A stretch of 64,000 nucleotides of DNA. It comes from SZUA-35 sp037969565. GTDB lineage: Bacteria > Actinomycetota > Acidimicrobiia > Acidimicrobiales > SZUA-35. The notes beneath the pieces were generated by a model that saw nothing but the letters and a program-made list of their open reading frames with translations, had not been told where the DNA came from and did no database searches. Position 1 is the first letter of the stretch; the number at the start of each line of letters is the position of its first letter. The translations under genes and the position numbers were made by a program. Location: positions 1 to 64,000 of the forward strand of contig JBBKXQ010000020.1 of the NCBI GenBank assembly GCA_037969565.1, read 5' to 3'. This document shows, one piece after another, positions 53,626-63,084 of the stretch.

Positions 53626-54396
53626 CTAGGCCATCGTCAGACCACCGGAAACCGACAACGTCTGACCGGTGACGAAGCCGGCCTGCTCCGAAGCGAAGTA
53701 GACGACCGCGGATGCAACTTCGTCCGGTTGGCCCAGACGTTTCATCGGGACGGCTCGGGCCATGGCACCGATGACTCGCTCTCCGTCGTCGCTGGCAGCC
53801 ACGATCCCATCCAACAACGGCGTGTCGGTCGGGCCGGGGCAGACGACGTTGGCTGTGACCCCGTTGCGGGCCGCCTCCCGGGCAATCGTTTTGGTGAACG
53901 AGATCACGCCACCTTTGGCTCCCGAATAGACCGCCTCCATCGACGAACCGACGCGGGCGGCGTCGGAGCTGACATTGACGACTCTCCCCCAGCCCGATTC
54001 GATCATCGAAGGTAGGCAGGCTTGGGTTGTGCGCAACATGCCCTTGAAGTTGATGTCGATCACGCGCTCCCAGAACTCCTCGTCGGTGTCGAGGAAGGGC
54101 TTGAGTTCATCCCAGCCGGCGCAATTCACCAGGATCTCGATCGGACCCAACTCATCGTTCACGAGGCGGCATCCGGCGGCGACCGAATGGGCGCTGGTGA
54201 TGTCCATCGGCACCGAGATGGCCACGCCTCCGGCCGCAGTGATCTGATTCACGGTCTGCGCCGCGCCATCGACGTCGATGTCGGCCGCGGCCACCGCCCG
54301 CCCGTCGGCGGCCAGAGCCAGACAAATCTGTCGACCGATTCCGCTGCCCCCACCCGTGACCAGGGCGACCCGCTTGCGTTTCGTGGTCTCGGTCAT
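53626..54396 (-). CDS. SDR oxidoreductase, BadH-like
   Basis: 256 residues from the ATG at 54396. The cofactor motif is VTGGGSGIGRQICLAL and the catalytic Tyr/Lys are in VYSGAKGGVISF, preceded by the Ser in VSSDAARVGSS. The stretch LVNCAGWDELKPFLDTDEEF and VVCPGPTDTPLL resemble, from memory, 2-hydroxycyclohexanecarboxyl-CoA dehydrogenase (BadH). A cyclic hydroxyacyl-CoA substrate is therefore plausible. The start overlaps the LLM gene stop by four bases. Confidence 0.88.
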   Translation of the reverse strand: MTETTKRKRVALVTGGGSGIGRQICLALAADGRAVAAADIDVDGAAQTVNQITAAGGVAISVPMDITSAHSVAAGCRLVNDELGPIEILVNCAGWDELKPFLDTDEEFWERVIDINFKGMLRTTQACLPSMIESGWGRVVNVSSDAARVGSSMEAVYSGAKGGVISFTKTIAREAARNGVTANVVCPGPTDTPLLDGIVAASDDGERVIGAMARAVPMKRLGQPDEVASAVVYFASEQAGFVTGQTLSVSGGLTMA

Positions 54397-55424
54397 CGGA
54401 CGGCCCTCACGGCTGTCGCGACCTCGCCCCATTTGGCCAGTTGAGCGGGATCGCTCCGCATCTGGGATTCACCCAAATACATCACGACACGACTCGCCGT
54501 GCCCCGGTAACGATCATCGAGTTTCTCGGCCATGGTGTCCCACGGGGCAATGACGGCGAAGGAGTCGAGCATCTCATCGGTGATGAGTTCGGCCATTCCG
54601 GTGAGGTCGCCGGCCTTCATCTTTTCTCGAATTCTTCCGGTCGTTCCCTCGTAACCCAGATCGTCGAACTGGAAGGCGTAATTGGGTGTACTCCCATAGA
54701 ACGCAATCTGCTGCTTGGCCCGAGCGATGTAGGGCGCCCGTTCTTCCGCCGTGTCTCCCGGGCAGGCGAAAACCGGCACGATCAGTTCGATCTCGGCAAC
54801 ATCGCGGCCACCTCTCGCCGCCCCGACGGCAACGTCGGGGAGTAGGCGGTTTTGAATGTACGGCAGCGAGTGAAGCGGGTGGACGTGCACGCCGTCGGCA
54901 ACCTCACCGGCAACGCGCGTCATCAACGGTCCGACCGCCGACATGTCGACCTTCATCTCGAAATCGTGCGGTCGGGGTGCCCACTCATCAGGAAGAAGAT
55001 CGAGGCTGTAGAACTCCCCTTCGTAGCTCAGTTTCTCCTCCCGGCTGAACGCCCGAAAGCACGCCTTGACCGCAAGCACGTAGTCGCGCATGCGAGCCGC
55101 AGGCCGGTCGTATTCGGCGCCGTATCGCCTGACGATGTGGGCCTTCACCTGGCTTCCGAGACCCAGCCGAAACCGTCCCTCGGTGTTGCCTGCGATCTCA
55201 TGCGCAATCGCGGCCGACACCATCGGGCTCCGAGGAAACGCAACGGCGATCCCGGTGGTGAAGAACAGTTCGGGGGCAGCCAACGCGGCAGCAGTGATCT
55301 GCATCCAAGGCACCTGACTCGTCTCGGTGTAGAGCATTCCGGAGAATCCGGCGCTCTGGAGCTTCACCGCGAGATCTTCAGCTCCCTTCCAGGTCGATGA
55401 CCCCGTCATCAGATCGATCTCCAT
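54393..55424 (-). CDS. LLM-class (F420-dependent type) oxidoreductase
   Basis: 343 residues from the ATG at 55424, six bases after GGAGG; two upstream ATGs (55442, 55457) lack that spacing. It has the TIM-barrel luciferase pattern: EDLAVKLQSAGFSGMLYTE, FFTTGIAVAFPRSPM and GRFRLGLGSQVKAHIVRRYG. The last segment matches the TIGR-type F420-dependent family of Actinobacteria. The cofactor is inferred from the family; F420 versus FMN cannot be settled from sequence by eye. It forms a two-gene operon with the SDR. Confidence 0.88.
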   Translation of the reverse strand: MEIDLMTGSSTWKGAEDLAVKLQSAGFSGMLYTETSQVPWMQITAAALAAPELFFTTGIAVAFPRSPMVSAAIAHEIAGNTEGRFRLGLGSQVKAHIVRRYGAEYDRPAARMRDYVLAVKACFRAFSREEKLSYEGEFYSLDLLPDEWAPRPHDFEMKVDMSAVGPLMTRVAGEVADGVHVHPLHSLPYIQNRLLPDVAVGAARGGRDVAEIELIVPVFACPGDTAEERAPYIARAKQQIAFYGSTPNYAFQFDDLGYEGTTGRIREKMKAGDLTGMAELITDEMLDSFAVIAPWDTMAEKLDDRYRGTASRVVMYLGESQMRSDPAQLAKWGEVATAVRAVR

Positions 55425-55597
55425 CGTGACCTCCGTGTTCATGTCCGGGTTGGACAATGCACCGATTCTGGTGTCTGGCGCAAAGCCAACGACATGTTGA
55501 CCAGAGTCACACCCGTTGTGTCAGCGAACCCACAGATCGATCTCACAGATCGGAGCATGCTGACGACCGGCATCAACTCGTTCGAGGAGCAAGCGGC

Positions 55598-55873
55598 ATG
55601 ACAACGATCCGGGGACACCACCATTCGCTCACGGGCATCAGCATCGGTTCGGGGTTCGGAGCGAAATCTCGGGGCCGCTCCATTCGAGGAACCTGGCGAG
55701 CGCTCGGCGAGAAAGCGCACCTGCGCTGGCTGGCCGTTCGTGAAACGAGGAGGCAGAAGTCTGCGCTCCGCCACGACGTGTTCGCCGACTTCCATCGTGC
55801 GGGTCCGGGCGGGGTGATGAACGGCGGCCGGCCGGTCGGACGGATCGACGGATACCGACACACCAACCGTTGA
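55598..55873 (+). CDS. Doubtful small basic protein
   Basis: An ATG at 55598 after GAGGAG opens 91 codons with about three-quarters G/C in third positions, ending 2 bp before the convergent hydratase stop. The product is Arg/His/Gly-rich with no recognisable domain. Competing minus-strand frames of similar length exist, so coding status is uncertain. Confidence 0.35.
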   Translation: MTTIRGHHHSLTGISIGSGFGAKSRGRSIRGTWRALGEKAHLRWLAVRETRRQKSALRHDVFADFHRAGPGGVMNGGRPVGRIDGYRHTNR

Positions 55874-55875
55874 CC

Positions 55876-56655
55876 TCAGTCCGAGAAGCTCGCTCGGACG
55901 CTGCCGAGCCCGCTGATCGTGGCAATCACGGAATCGCCGGCCTTCACGCCGACCATGGGTCCGAGGGCACCCGTGAGGACGATGTCACCCGCTCTGAGGG
56001 GGGTGCCGATCCGAACGAGTGTGTTGGCCAGCCAAACCGCAGCGTTCAACGGATTCTGCAGGCAAGCCGCTCCGTTGCCCCACGACGCTCGTTCGCCGTT
56101 GAGTTCCATCGTCATCGCCACCTCACGCAGATCGACATCACCAAGGGAAACCGGACGGCTTCCCACCACGTAGAGCGCCGAACTGCCGTTGTCGGCGATC
56201 GTGTCGGTGATCCTGATGTCCCAGTTGGCGATGCGAGAGTCGACGATCTCGAGCGCAGGCAAGACGTAACCGGTGGCATTGATGATGTCGATGACGTTGA
56301 GTTCCGCCTCGTCGAGATCGTCGTCGAGGACGAGCGCAACTTCTGCTTCGACTCGGGGTTGGAGCAGCCGACTGAAGGGGACCTCCACGCCGTCCGCATA
56401 GGCCATATCGCTGAACAGTGTTCCGAAGTCGGGCTGATCGACACCGAGTTGTTGCTGGACCGCTGGATTGGTGAGACCGACCTTTCGCCCGACGATGCGT
56501 CGTCCGCTTGCGACATCGGCTGCGACGTTCGTGCTCTGCACCGCATAGGCCGCTTCGAGATCTTCGACCGGAATCAGATCGCGAATTGGTTCGCACGGAA
56601 CGCGGTCGACAGAAGCCCGGCGGAGACGGTCGGCTGCATCTTGGATCGAGGTCAC
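55876..56655 (-). CDS. 2-keto-4-pentenoate hydratase family enzyme
   Basis: 259 residues. It has VGRKVGLTNPAVQQQLGVDQ, LQPRVEAEVALVL with the metal-binding acidic residues, and ALEIVDSRIANWDIRITDTI. This is the MhpD/HpaH/BphH hydratase and decarboxylase family that acts after ring cleavage. It faces the downstream catabolic genes head to head. A decarboxylase (DmpH-type) is the main alternative. Confidence 0.88.
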   Translation of the reverse strand: MTSIQDAADRLRRASVDRVPCEPIRDLIPVEDLEAAYAVQSTNVAADVASGRRIVGRKVGLTNPAVQQQLGVDQPDFGTLFSDMAYADGVEVPFSRLLQPRVEAEVALVLDDDLDEAELNVIDIINATGYVLPALEIVDSRIANWDIRITDTIADNGSSALYVVGSRPVSLGDVDLREVAMTMELNGERASWGNGAACLQNPLNAAVWLANTLVRIGTPLRAGDIVLTGALGPMVGVKAGDSVIATISGLGSVRASFSD

Positions 56656-56766
56656 GCGGGCACAGTAGCCATCATGGAATCGGCCGGTGAACCAAGCGGG
56701 CGCGAACGCGGCTGGTCATCTAGTCTCCGGGCGTTCACGATCCGAATCTTCGAGGGACGACCAACC

Positions 56767-57189
56767 ATGCACCTGCACAAGAAAAATGACATTGCGGCAA
56801 CGCTTCCGATCTTCGCCGACCTCTCGAAGGCCGACCTGCGCAAAGTCACCGCGTTGATGACACCGGTCGACCTGAAAGCCGGTCAGCAGTTCATCAAGGA
56901 GGGCACGCCAGGCCGCGAGGCGTTCTTCATCATCGATGGGAACGCCACCGTCCGCCGCGGGGGACGAGTGCTGGCCACGCTCGGCCCCGGTGACGTCATC
57001 GGCGAGATGTCGGTCCTTGCCGGCACGCCACGCTCGGCATCGGTCACAGCCGAAACCCCAATGCGGGTCGAAGTACTGAACCGCCGCGAATTCTCGGCTC
57101 TCCTCGACGAGGTGCCCGGATTGGCAAAGAAGATCATGACGGCGGTCATCAAACGGCTGCACGAACTCGAACCGAACCTTGCCGGCTGA
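56767..57189 (+). CDS. Single-domain cyclic-nucleotide-binding protein
   Basis: 140 residues, nearly all a cNMP-binding domain. Key parts are LPIFADLSKADLRKVTAL, FFIIDGNATVRRGGRVLATL and the cassette GPGDVIGEMSVLAGTPRSAS, with the GE and R residues intact. Like the protein at 25320, it lacks any output domain. It starts a plus-strand gene row, and its stop overlaps the possible TTG start of the ThDP gene, so co-transcription is likely. Confidence 0.85.
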   Translation: MHLHKKNDIAATLPIFADLSKADLRKVTALMTPVDLKAGQQFIKEGTPGREAFFIIDGNATVRRGGRVLATLGPGDVIGEMSVLAGTPRSASVTAETPMRVEVLNRREFSALLDEVPGLAKKIMTAVIKRLHELEPNLAG

Positions 57190-57202
57190 TTTCGCCGTTC
57201 CG

Positions 57203-58837
57203 ATGCCATCCGTCGCCCAGCTCATGATCGAGGCTCTCCGAGACCTCGGCATCGATCAACTCTTCTGCCTGCCCGGAATCCAGAACGACGATTTCTTCAA
57301 CGCGCTCGTCGACGCACGAGACATCACACCGATCGTGGCTCGACACGAGCAAGGCGCGGCCTACATGGCGTTGGGCGCCTCGCAGATCACCGGCAAACCG
57401 GCCGCCTTTGCCGTGGTGCCCGGCCCCGGGATGTTCAACACCGGGGCGGCTCTCACGAGCGCGTATTGGGCCGGCGGCAGGGTCCTGGCGATCATCGGGG
57501 CCATCCCCGACGAGTTCAAGGGCCGGGGAGTCGGCGTTCTCCACGAACTCCCGGATCAAACGGTTGTCCTCGAACAGGTGACCAAGCACGCGGCCTATCT
57601 CCCCACCGGCGACGGTGCCGTGGAAGGTCTGCAAGCGGCGCTCGCTGCGCTCATGGCGAATGAGGCTCGGCCGGTGAGTGTCGAGGTGCCCGTCAACACC
57701 TGGGCGGCTCCGGCCGATGGACAACTCGAAACGGCCCAGCGCACCGTTCCCACGATCAACGATCGGGCGATCGCCGAGGCTGCGAAGGCGATCGACGGCT
57801 CGGTCCGGCCGCTCATCGTCGTTGGCGGCGGCGCCTACGATGCAGCCGACGAGGTACGGGCGCTCGCCGAGCAACTGCAGGCCCCCGTGTTCACCCGCCG
57901 TCAGGGCCACGGAGTACTCGATGCTCGTCATCCCCTGTGGTGTCCGCTTCCGGTTGGCCGCGAATTCTGGGCCGACGCCGACGTGGTCATCGGCATCGGC
58001 ACCCGCATGGAGTTTCCCTTGCTCCATTGGGGCACCGACGACGAGATGAAGGTCATCCAGATCAACATCGACGAAGCCGAACTCGACCGCCACAACATCG
58101 GAACCATCGGAGTCCACGGCGATGCGGCCGAGGTCTGCCACCTCTTGCGGCAGGCCCTCCAATCCGGCCCGAGAGCAGACCGATCCGAAGAAGTGTCCGT
58201 GGCTCGGGCGACGTTCGACGACGCCACCGCGCACTTTCCTCAGCGCGAGACCCTGCGGGCCATACGCGAGATCCTGCCCGACGACGGCGTCATCGTCGAA
58301 GACGTGACGCAGATGGGGTTTGCCGCCCACCTCTTCTTCGAGTTCCGTCATCCCCGCACGTTCCTCACCACCGGCGCAGCAGGAACCCTGGGTGCCGGCG
58401 TGGCCCACGCCATCGGAGCCCAAGCGGCCGCCCCCGACCGCAGGGTTCTCGGTCTCATCGGAGACGGTGGTTTCCTTTTCACCGCAACCGAGCTCGCCAC
58501 GGCAGCGCAGTTCAACATCCCGGTCACGTTGCTGGTCCACGACAATGGCGCCTATGGCAATGTCAAAAGGATCCAGGAAGAACGATTCGGCCCCGATCGA
58601 ACCATCGCCTCGACGCTGCAAAATCCCGATTTCGTTGCCTTCGGGCGAAGCTTCGGCATTCACAGCGAACGAGCCGACGACCCGGCAACGCTGCGGAAGG
58701 CGCTTGCCCGCGCCTTCGAGAGCGGCGCACCTTCGTTGATCGTTTCGACCATGGGCGACGTTGCCAATCCATGGCCCTACCTGAGAATGGAACGAAACCG
58801 CCCGAGGCCGGAAGCCAAGCGCCCTCCGAGCGGCTGA
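57203..58837 (+). CDS. Thiamine-diphosphate-dependent enzyme (acetolactate synthase/benzoylformate decarboxylase family)
   Basis: 544 residues from the ATG at 57203; a TTG at 57179 is an alternative. The N-terminal catalytic Glu is in ARHEQGAAYMALGA. The C-terminal ThDP motif runs from GLIGDGGFLFTATELATAA to DNGAYGN. The middle FAD-like domain is present (RPLIVVGGGAYDAADEVRAL). There is no regulatory subunit gene nearby, which argues against housekeeping acetolactate synthase. It likely decarboxylates or ligates a 2-oxo acid. The stop overlaps the next start (TGATG). Confidence 0.9.
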   Translation: MPSVAQLMIEALRDLGIDQLFCLPGIQNDDFFNALVDARDITPIVARHEQGAAYMALGASQITGKPAAFAVVPGPGMFNTGAALTSAYWAGGRVLAIIGAIPDEFKGRGVGVLHELPDQTVVLEQVTKHAAYLPTGDGAVEGLQAALAALMANEARPVSVEVPVNTWAAPADGQLETAQRTVPTINDRAIAEAAKAIDGSVRPLIVVGGGAYDAADEVRALAEQLQAPVFTRRQGHGVLDARHPLWCPLPVGREFWADADVVIGIGTRMEFPLLHWGTDDEMKVIQINIDEAELDRHNIGTIGVHGDAAEVCHLLRQALQSGPRADRSEEVSVARATFDDATAHFPQRETLRAIREILPDDGVIVEDVTQMGFAAHLFFEFRHPRTFLTTGAAGTLGAGVAHAIGAQAAAPDRRVLGLIGDGGFLFTATELATAAQFNIPVTLLVHDNGAYGNVKRIQEERFGPDRTIASTLQNPDFVAFGRSFGIHSERADDPATLRKALARAFESGAPSLIVSTMGDVANPWPYLRMERNRPRPEAKRPPSG

Positions 58838-59958
58838 TGAGCACGGAGCAGCCGTTCCGCTTCTACGACAACCGCCAGAAGTATCTGACCTTCGTCACCA
58901 CCTGCGATGAGAAGTGGCGGGTTGCCGAACGGGCAAGCAAGGAGTTGAGCCGCCTCCAGCCCGAACCGCCCGCCCTTCGACTCTTCGATGCCGGCGTCGG
59001 TGATGGCACCGTGCTGGCTCACCTGCTCCGGGCGATGCACTACCGCTATCCCACGATCCCCTTCTATGTCGTCGGGAAGGAGATCAGCCTCGAGGATGTG
59101 CGGCTCACGCTCGACAAGTTGCCCGATCGATTCGTCGAGCACCCCCAGTCGGTGATCGTGATCACGAATCTCCACTATGCCGAAGCTCCGTCGCTCACAC
59201 CCAACACCGAATCCAAACGGCAGGCGATGGTCACCGAGTACGTCGAACTCGAAGGCGATGCGTCGCACAACTTCGGCGAACAGCTACGAGACCTCGAGGT
59301 CTTTCTCACCCAACACTGGGAGGTCAAGCCGAGCGAGTCCAGTGGTAATCCGCTCTATGTCACTCCCACCGCCTTGGTCATCTACCGCAAGGACCAACGG
59401 TTCGCCCTCGATGCGGTCATCCCCCGTCCCGACGAGCCTCGGGCCGACTACGACCTCATCATTGCGTCGCAGCCCTGGCGTTCGCGGACCGACGCCGCCT
59501 TCAAGGTGAAGCGAATTCTCGCTCCGCTCAGCCTCAGCCTTCGCAGTCATGGCGTCCTGCTCGGGATCCAATCCCAGGGCGGCGATCCGGGCCTGGAGAT
59601 CGTGAGAACGATCTGGCCCGGCGAAGATCCTTTTCCGGTCAATCGTCAGGAGCTTTTGAGGGCCTTGCATCGCGAGCTCGGCGACGAAGCCATGACCTTC
59701 GACCTGGCCGCACTCCCCGAAGACGAGTCGCTCCTGCAGTACTCGATGCACACCCTGCCGACCGAGATCGGCAACAACATCGGCACATCCACACTCTTTG
59801 CTGCTTGGAACGCAGCGATCTACGTGGCCCAGATCGAGGACCAGCGAGTCGAAGAGGTGGCCAAGATTGGCAGCTACATCGATGCCACGTCCGACGTGCT
59901 CCATGCCCACGGCGGACTCTGGTTCAACGACGAGACCTTCGTCGTTCGACGGCACTGA
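58837..59958 (+). CDS. SAM-methyltransferase-like protein of unknown substrate
   Basis: 373 residues. An N-terminal Rossmann start (RLFDAGVGDGTVLAHLLRAM) fits a class I methyltransferase, but the following motifs are weak, and a long middle section (HYAEAPSLTPNTESKRQAM) is unlike common families. The C-terminal half ends FAAWNAAIYVAQIEDQRVEE. It is translationally coupled to the ThDP gene. I do not recognise a characterised homologue. Confidence 0.7.
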   Translation: MSTEQPFRFYDNRQKYLTFVTTCDEKWRVAERASKELSRLQPEPPALRLFDAGVGDGTVLAHLLRAMHYRYPTIPFYVVGKEISLEDVRLTLDKLPDRFVEHPQSVIVITNLHYAEAPSLTPNTESKRQAMVTEYVELEGDASHNFGEQLRDLEVFLTQHWEVKPSESSGNPLYVTPTALVIYRKDQRFALDAVIPRPDEPRADYDLIIASQPWRSRTDAAFKVKRILAPLSLSLRSHGVLLGIQSQGGDPGLEIVRTIWPGEDPFPVNRQELLRALHRELGDEAMTFDLAALPEDESLLQYSMHTLPTEIGNNIGTSTLFAAWNAAIYVAQIEDQRVEEVAKIGSYIDATSDVLHAHGGLWFNDETFVVRRH

Positions 59959-60006
59959 GCGGTAGAGCTAGCGTCCGAGTGAAGAACCCCTCGCCCGGAG
60001 CATCCC

Positions 60007-61230
60007 ATGCCTGAAGCCCTGATCATCGACGCTTGCCGCACCCCGAGGGGTATCGGAAAGCAGGGGAAGGGAGCCCTCTCTCATCTCCACCCTCAACACC
60101 TGGCGTCCACCGTGCTGCGGGCCCTCGTCGATCGCAACGGATTCGACACCGCCGACGTCGACGACATCATCTGGGGTACGAGTGCCCAAGTGAGCGAACA
60201 AAGTGGCGATTTGGGCCGCATGGCAGCACTCGATGCCGGTTACGACACCAAGGCCAGCGGTGTCACGCTCGATCGCTTCTGTGGTTCGGGCATCACGAGC
60301 GTCAACTTCGCGGCCAACGCCGTGATGGCGGGAATGGAAGATCTCGTGATTGCCGGGGGCACAGAAATGATGTCGCTTCCCAAGCAGGGCACGCTCCCGC
60401 TCGGGGCCAACAACCTGCATCTCCAAGAACTGCACCCGCAACCGCACCAAGGGGTGGCCGCCGATGCCATCGCCACACTCGAAGGAATCTCGCGAGAAAC
60501 CCTCGATGCCCATGCTGCGGAGTCGCAACGACGAGCTCAGGTCGCAATCGAACAAGGCCGATTCGACAAGAGTTTGATTCCGGTGTTCAACCTCGATGGT
60601 TCACTCGCTCTCGACCACGAAGAGTTTCCCCGGCCGGGCACGACGGTCGAGAAGCTCGCCAAATTGCCGGCCGTCTTCGGCCAGGTTGCCGACCACCGTC
60701 ATGCCGAGGACGCCCCCACCTACCGTGAATTGATCGCCCAGAAGTACCCGGACCTCGGGATTCAACACGTCCATCACGCCGGCAATTCATCGGGGGTCGT
60801 CGACGGAGCAGCCGCCATTCTCCTGGCCAGCTCCAGCTACGCCGAGGCGCATGGTCTCCGCGCCCGGGGCCGCATCGTCGCCACGGCCAACATGGGCGAC
60901 GATCCCACCTTGATGTTGAATGCTCCCGTGCCCGCCGCTCGCAAGGTGTTGAAGAAGGCCGGGCTCACCGTCGATGACATCGACATTTTCGAGATCAACG
61001 AAGCGTTCGCTGTCGTATCGGAGAAGTTCATGCGAGACCTCGAGCTCGATCGCAGCAAGGTGAACGTCAACGGGGGGGCGATGGCGCTCGGCCATCCGAT
61101 CGGTGCCACCGGCTCGATCCTGATCGGAACCGTGTTGGACGAACTCGAGCGGACCGGCGGCCGATACGGCCTGATCACCATGTGTGCCGCCGGCGGTATG
61201 GCTCCGGCGATCATCATTGAACGCCTCTGA
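60007..61230 (+). CDS. Acetyl-CoA C-acyltransferase (thiolase)
   Basis: 407 residues. The nucleophile Cys is in DRFCGSGITSVNFAA (about 91), the catalytic His in MALGHPIGATGS and the second Cys in LITMCAAGGMAPA. It cleaves or condenses 3-ketoacyl-CoA, consistent with beta-oxidation-like breakdown. It lies 48 bp after the methyltransferase-like gene and 36 bp before the FAH gene. Confidence 0.95.
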   Translation: MPEALIIDACRTPRGIGKQGKGALSHLHPQHLASTVLRALVDRNGFDTADVDDIIWGTSAQVSEQSGDLGRMAALDAGYDTKASGVTLDRFCGSGITSVNFAANAVMAGMEDLVIAGGTEMMSLPKQGTLPLGANNLHLQELHPQPHQGVAADAIATLEGISRETLDAHAAESQRRAQVAIEQGRFDKSLIPVFNLDGSLALDHEEFPRPGTTVEKLAKLPAVFGQVADHRHAEDAPTYRELIAQKYPDLGIQHVHHAGNSSGVVDGAAAILLASSSYAEAHGLRARGRIVATANMGDDPTLMLNAPVPAARKVLKKAGLTVDDIDIFEINEAFAVVSEKFMRDLELDRSKVNVNGGAMALGHPIGATGSILIGTVLDELERTGGRYGLITMCAAGGMAPAIIIERL

Positions 61231-61266
61231 CCGCTCGCTCCACCAGAACCACAAGGGAAACGCTCC

Positions 61267-62115
61267 ATGACCTTTCGCTTTGCCAACATCGGTGGTCGGA
61301 GCGCTCTCCTCGACGATGTCAACCAGTGGTACGACCTCGAACGTGTGACGCACGGCCGGATCGCCGCCGATCCGATGACGGCGCTGATCGACGAAGCAGC
61401 CCTCCAACAGGCCAACAACGATCTCGTCGATGCCGAACCCGACGGAGCCTTCGTCGATGCTCGGGTTGGACCACCCATACCAAGGCCACGAAACTCCTTC
61501 GCCGTCGGACTCAACTACCGGTCGCATGCGGCCGAAGCCGAAATGGAACTCCCGGACCAGCCGTTGGTCTTCACGAAATTCCCGAGTTGCATCGTCGGCC
61601 CCACCGACGACATCGAACTCCGCTCGGATCACGCCGATTACGAAGCCGAACTGGTGGTCGTGATCGGACGTGGGGGTCGCGACATCAGCGCCGACGATGC
61701 CTGGGGCCATGTTCTCGGCCTCACCATCGGACAGGACATCTCGGATCGCCGGCTCCAGTTCGCAGCGAAACCTCCGCATTTCGATCTCGGCAAGTCACGA
61801 GACACCTATGGTCCGATCGGGCCGGTACTCGTCTCCACCGACAGCTTCGATGACCCGACCGATCTCGAGATCCGCTGCGCATTGAACGGCAACGTGGTGC
61901 AGAACGACCGCACCTCGAATCTGATCTTTTCCGTTGCCCAGATCATCGCATACCTCTCGTCGATCTTGACGCTCGCCACCGGCGACTTGATTTTCACCGG
62001 CACCCCGGAGGGGGTCGGCTTCGGCAAGAAACCACCTGTGACTCTGCGGCCAGGCGATGAGATCGTCACGACCATTCACGGCATCGGTCGGATGACCAAT
62101 CGGTGCGTCGCCTGA
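61267..62115 (+). CDS. Fumarylacetoacetate hydrolase (FAH) family protein
   Basis: 282 residues. It has FAVGLNYRSHAAEAEMELPD, the metal ligands in DYEAELVVVIGRGG and the signature GDLIFTGTPEGVGFGKKPPV. Members hydrolyse 2,4-diketo acids or isomerise or decarboxylate ring-cleavage products. The stop overlaps the next ATG (TGATG at 62113-62117). Confidence 0.93.
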   Translation: MTFRFANIGGRSALLDDVNQWYDLERVTHGRIAADPMTALIDEAALQQANNDLVDAEPDGAFVDARVGPPIPRPRNSFAVGLNYRSHAAEAEMELPDQPLVFTKFPSCIVGPTDDIELRSDHADYEAELVVVIGRGGRDISADDAWGHVLGLTIGQDISDRRLQFAAKPPHFDLGKSRDTYGPIGPVLVSTDSFDDPTDLEIRCALNGNVVQNDRTSNLIFSVAQIIAYLSSILTLATGDLIFTGTPEGVGFGKKPPVTLRPGDEIVTTIHGIGRMTNRCVA

Positions 62116-62927
62116 TGCCAGCCAGAGACAGCGCCGAGTCTCGTCATCGGGCGACGAATCAGGATCAGTTCGGAAGTAACGCGGCAAATTATGCAACGAG
62201 CGAGGTACACGCCAAGGGAGCAAGTCTCGCCCGCATGGTCGAACTGGTTGCTCCGGAGCCGACGTGGCACGGACTCGATCTCGCAAGTGCGGCCGGGCAC
62301 ACGGCCTTCGCCTTTGCCCCTCACATCCGTTTGATGGTGTCCTCCGATCTCACGCTCGAGATGGTGCGCCTCGCGGCAACCCGCTCCGTCGAGCTGGGCC
62401 ACCACAACGTCGTCACGGCTCAGGTCGATGCCGAACGGCTTCCTTTCTCGGCGAATTCCTTCGATCTCGTCACATCCCGGATCGCGCCCCACCACTTCCC
62501 CGAACCTGCCGCCTTCGTCGAGGAGTCGGCGCGGGTGCTCCGAACCGGCGGCGTCCTCGCGATCGTCGACAACATCGTTCCCGACGACCTCGATGCTGCT
62601 GCTTGGTACAACAGCTGGGAGAAGCGACGAGATCCCAGCCATGCCCGCTGCCTCGGCCTCACCGAATGGTGCGATTTGATGGTTGCGTCCGGGCTCGAGG
62701 TGCAGACGGTCGAGTCGATGCCCAAACTCATGAGGTTCCAAGCCTGGGTCGACAACATGAGCGTGCCCGACGCCCAGCGGCCGCTACTGCTCGACGATTT
62801 GTTCGATGCCCCGCCGATGGTCAGCGAATTCTTGCTGCCAACGGGCTCGGTGGCGGCCGACGCCACGTTCACGCTCACCGAAGGGCTGATCATCGCTCGA
62901 CGGGGACAAATTCTGGACCGAACATGA
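62115..62927 (+). CDS. Class I SAM-dependent methyltransferase
   Basis: 270 residues from the ATG at 62115. The N-terminal signature is DQFGSNAANYATSEVHAKGA, then GLDLASAAGHTAFAFAP and FDLVTSRIAPHHFPEPAAFV, as in UbiE/YcgJ-like methyltransferases. The glycine motif is AGHTA rather than GCGTG, a common variant. The substrate is unknown. Confidence 0.9.
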   Translation: MPARDSAESRHRATNQDQFGSNAANYATSEVHAKGASLARMVELVAPEPTWHGLDLASAAGHTAFAFAPHIRLMVSSDLTLEMVRLAATRSVELGHHNVVTAQVDAERLPFSANSFDLVTSRIAPHHFPEPAAFVEESARVLRTGGVLAIVDNIVPDDLDAAAWYNSWEKRRDPSHARCLGLTEWCDLMVASGLEVQTVESMPKLMRFQAWVDNMSVPDAQRPLLLDDLFDAPPMVSEFLLPTGSVAADATFTLTEGLIIARRGQILDRT

Positions 62928-62946
62928 GTTGTGGGAAGATCGAGCC

Positions 62947-63081
62947 ATGCCCAAGCCCGTGCCCGATAGCCAGCTCGAGACGTTCGAACGGGGCTCCTTC
63001 GACGTGTCAGAGGCCGAACTCGACCAGGCCGCACACGATCCGGTGATCGACCCCTTCGGCACTCGCTTGCCGGCGGCCTGA
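62947..63081 (+). CDS. Small acidic protein
   Basis: 44 residues from the ATG at 62947, placed 19 bp after the methyltransferase and 3 bp before the epimerase start. The product is acidic and polar (VPDSQLETFERGSFDVSEAE). Its tight fit in the gene row and codon use support a real gene. The function is unknown. Confidence 0.55.
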   Translation: MPKPVPDSQLETFERGSFDVSEAELDQAAHDPVIDPFGTRLPAA

Positions 63082-63084
63082 CCG

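Noticed and set aside
57149..58663. 504-codon minus-strand open frame opposite the ThDP enzyme
   Set aside because: The plus strand has clear ThDP motifs over the same bases, and the minus product has no recognisable domain.
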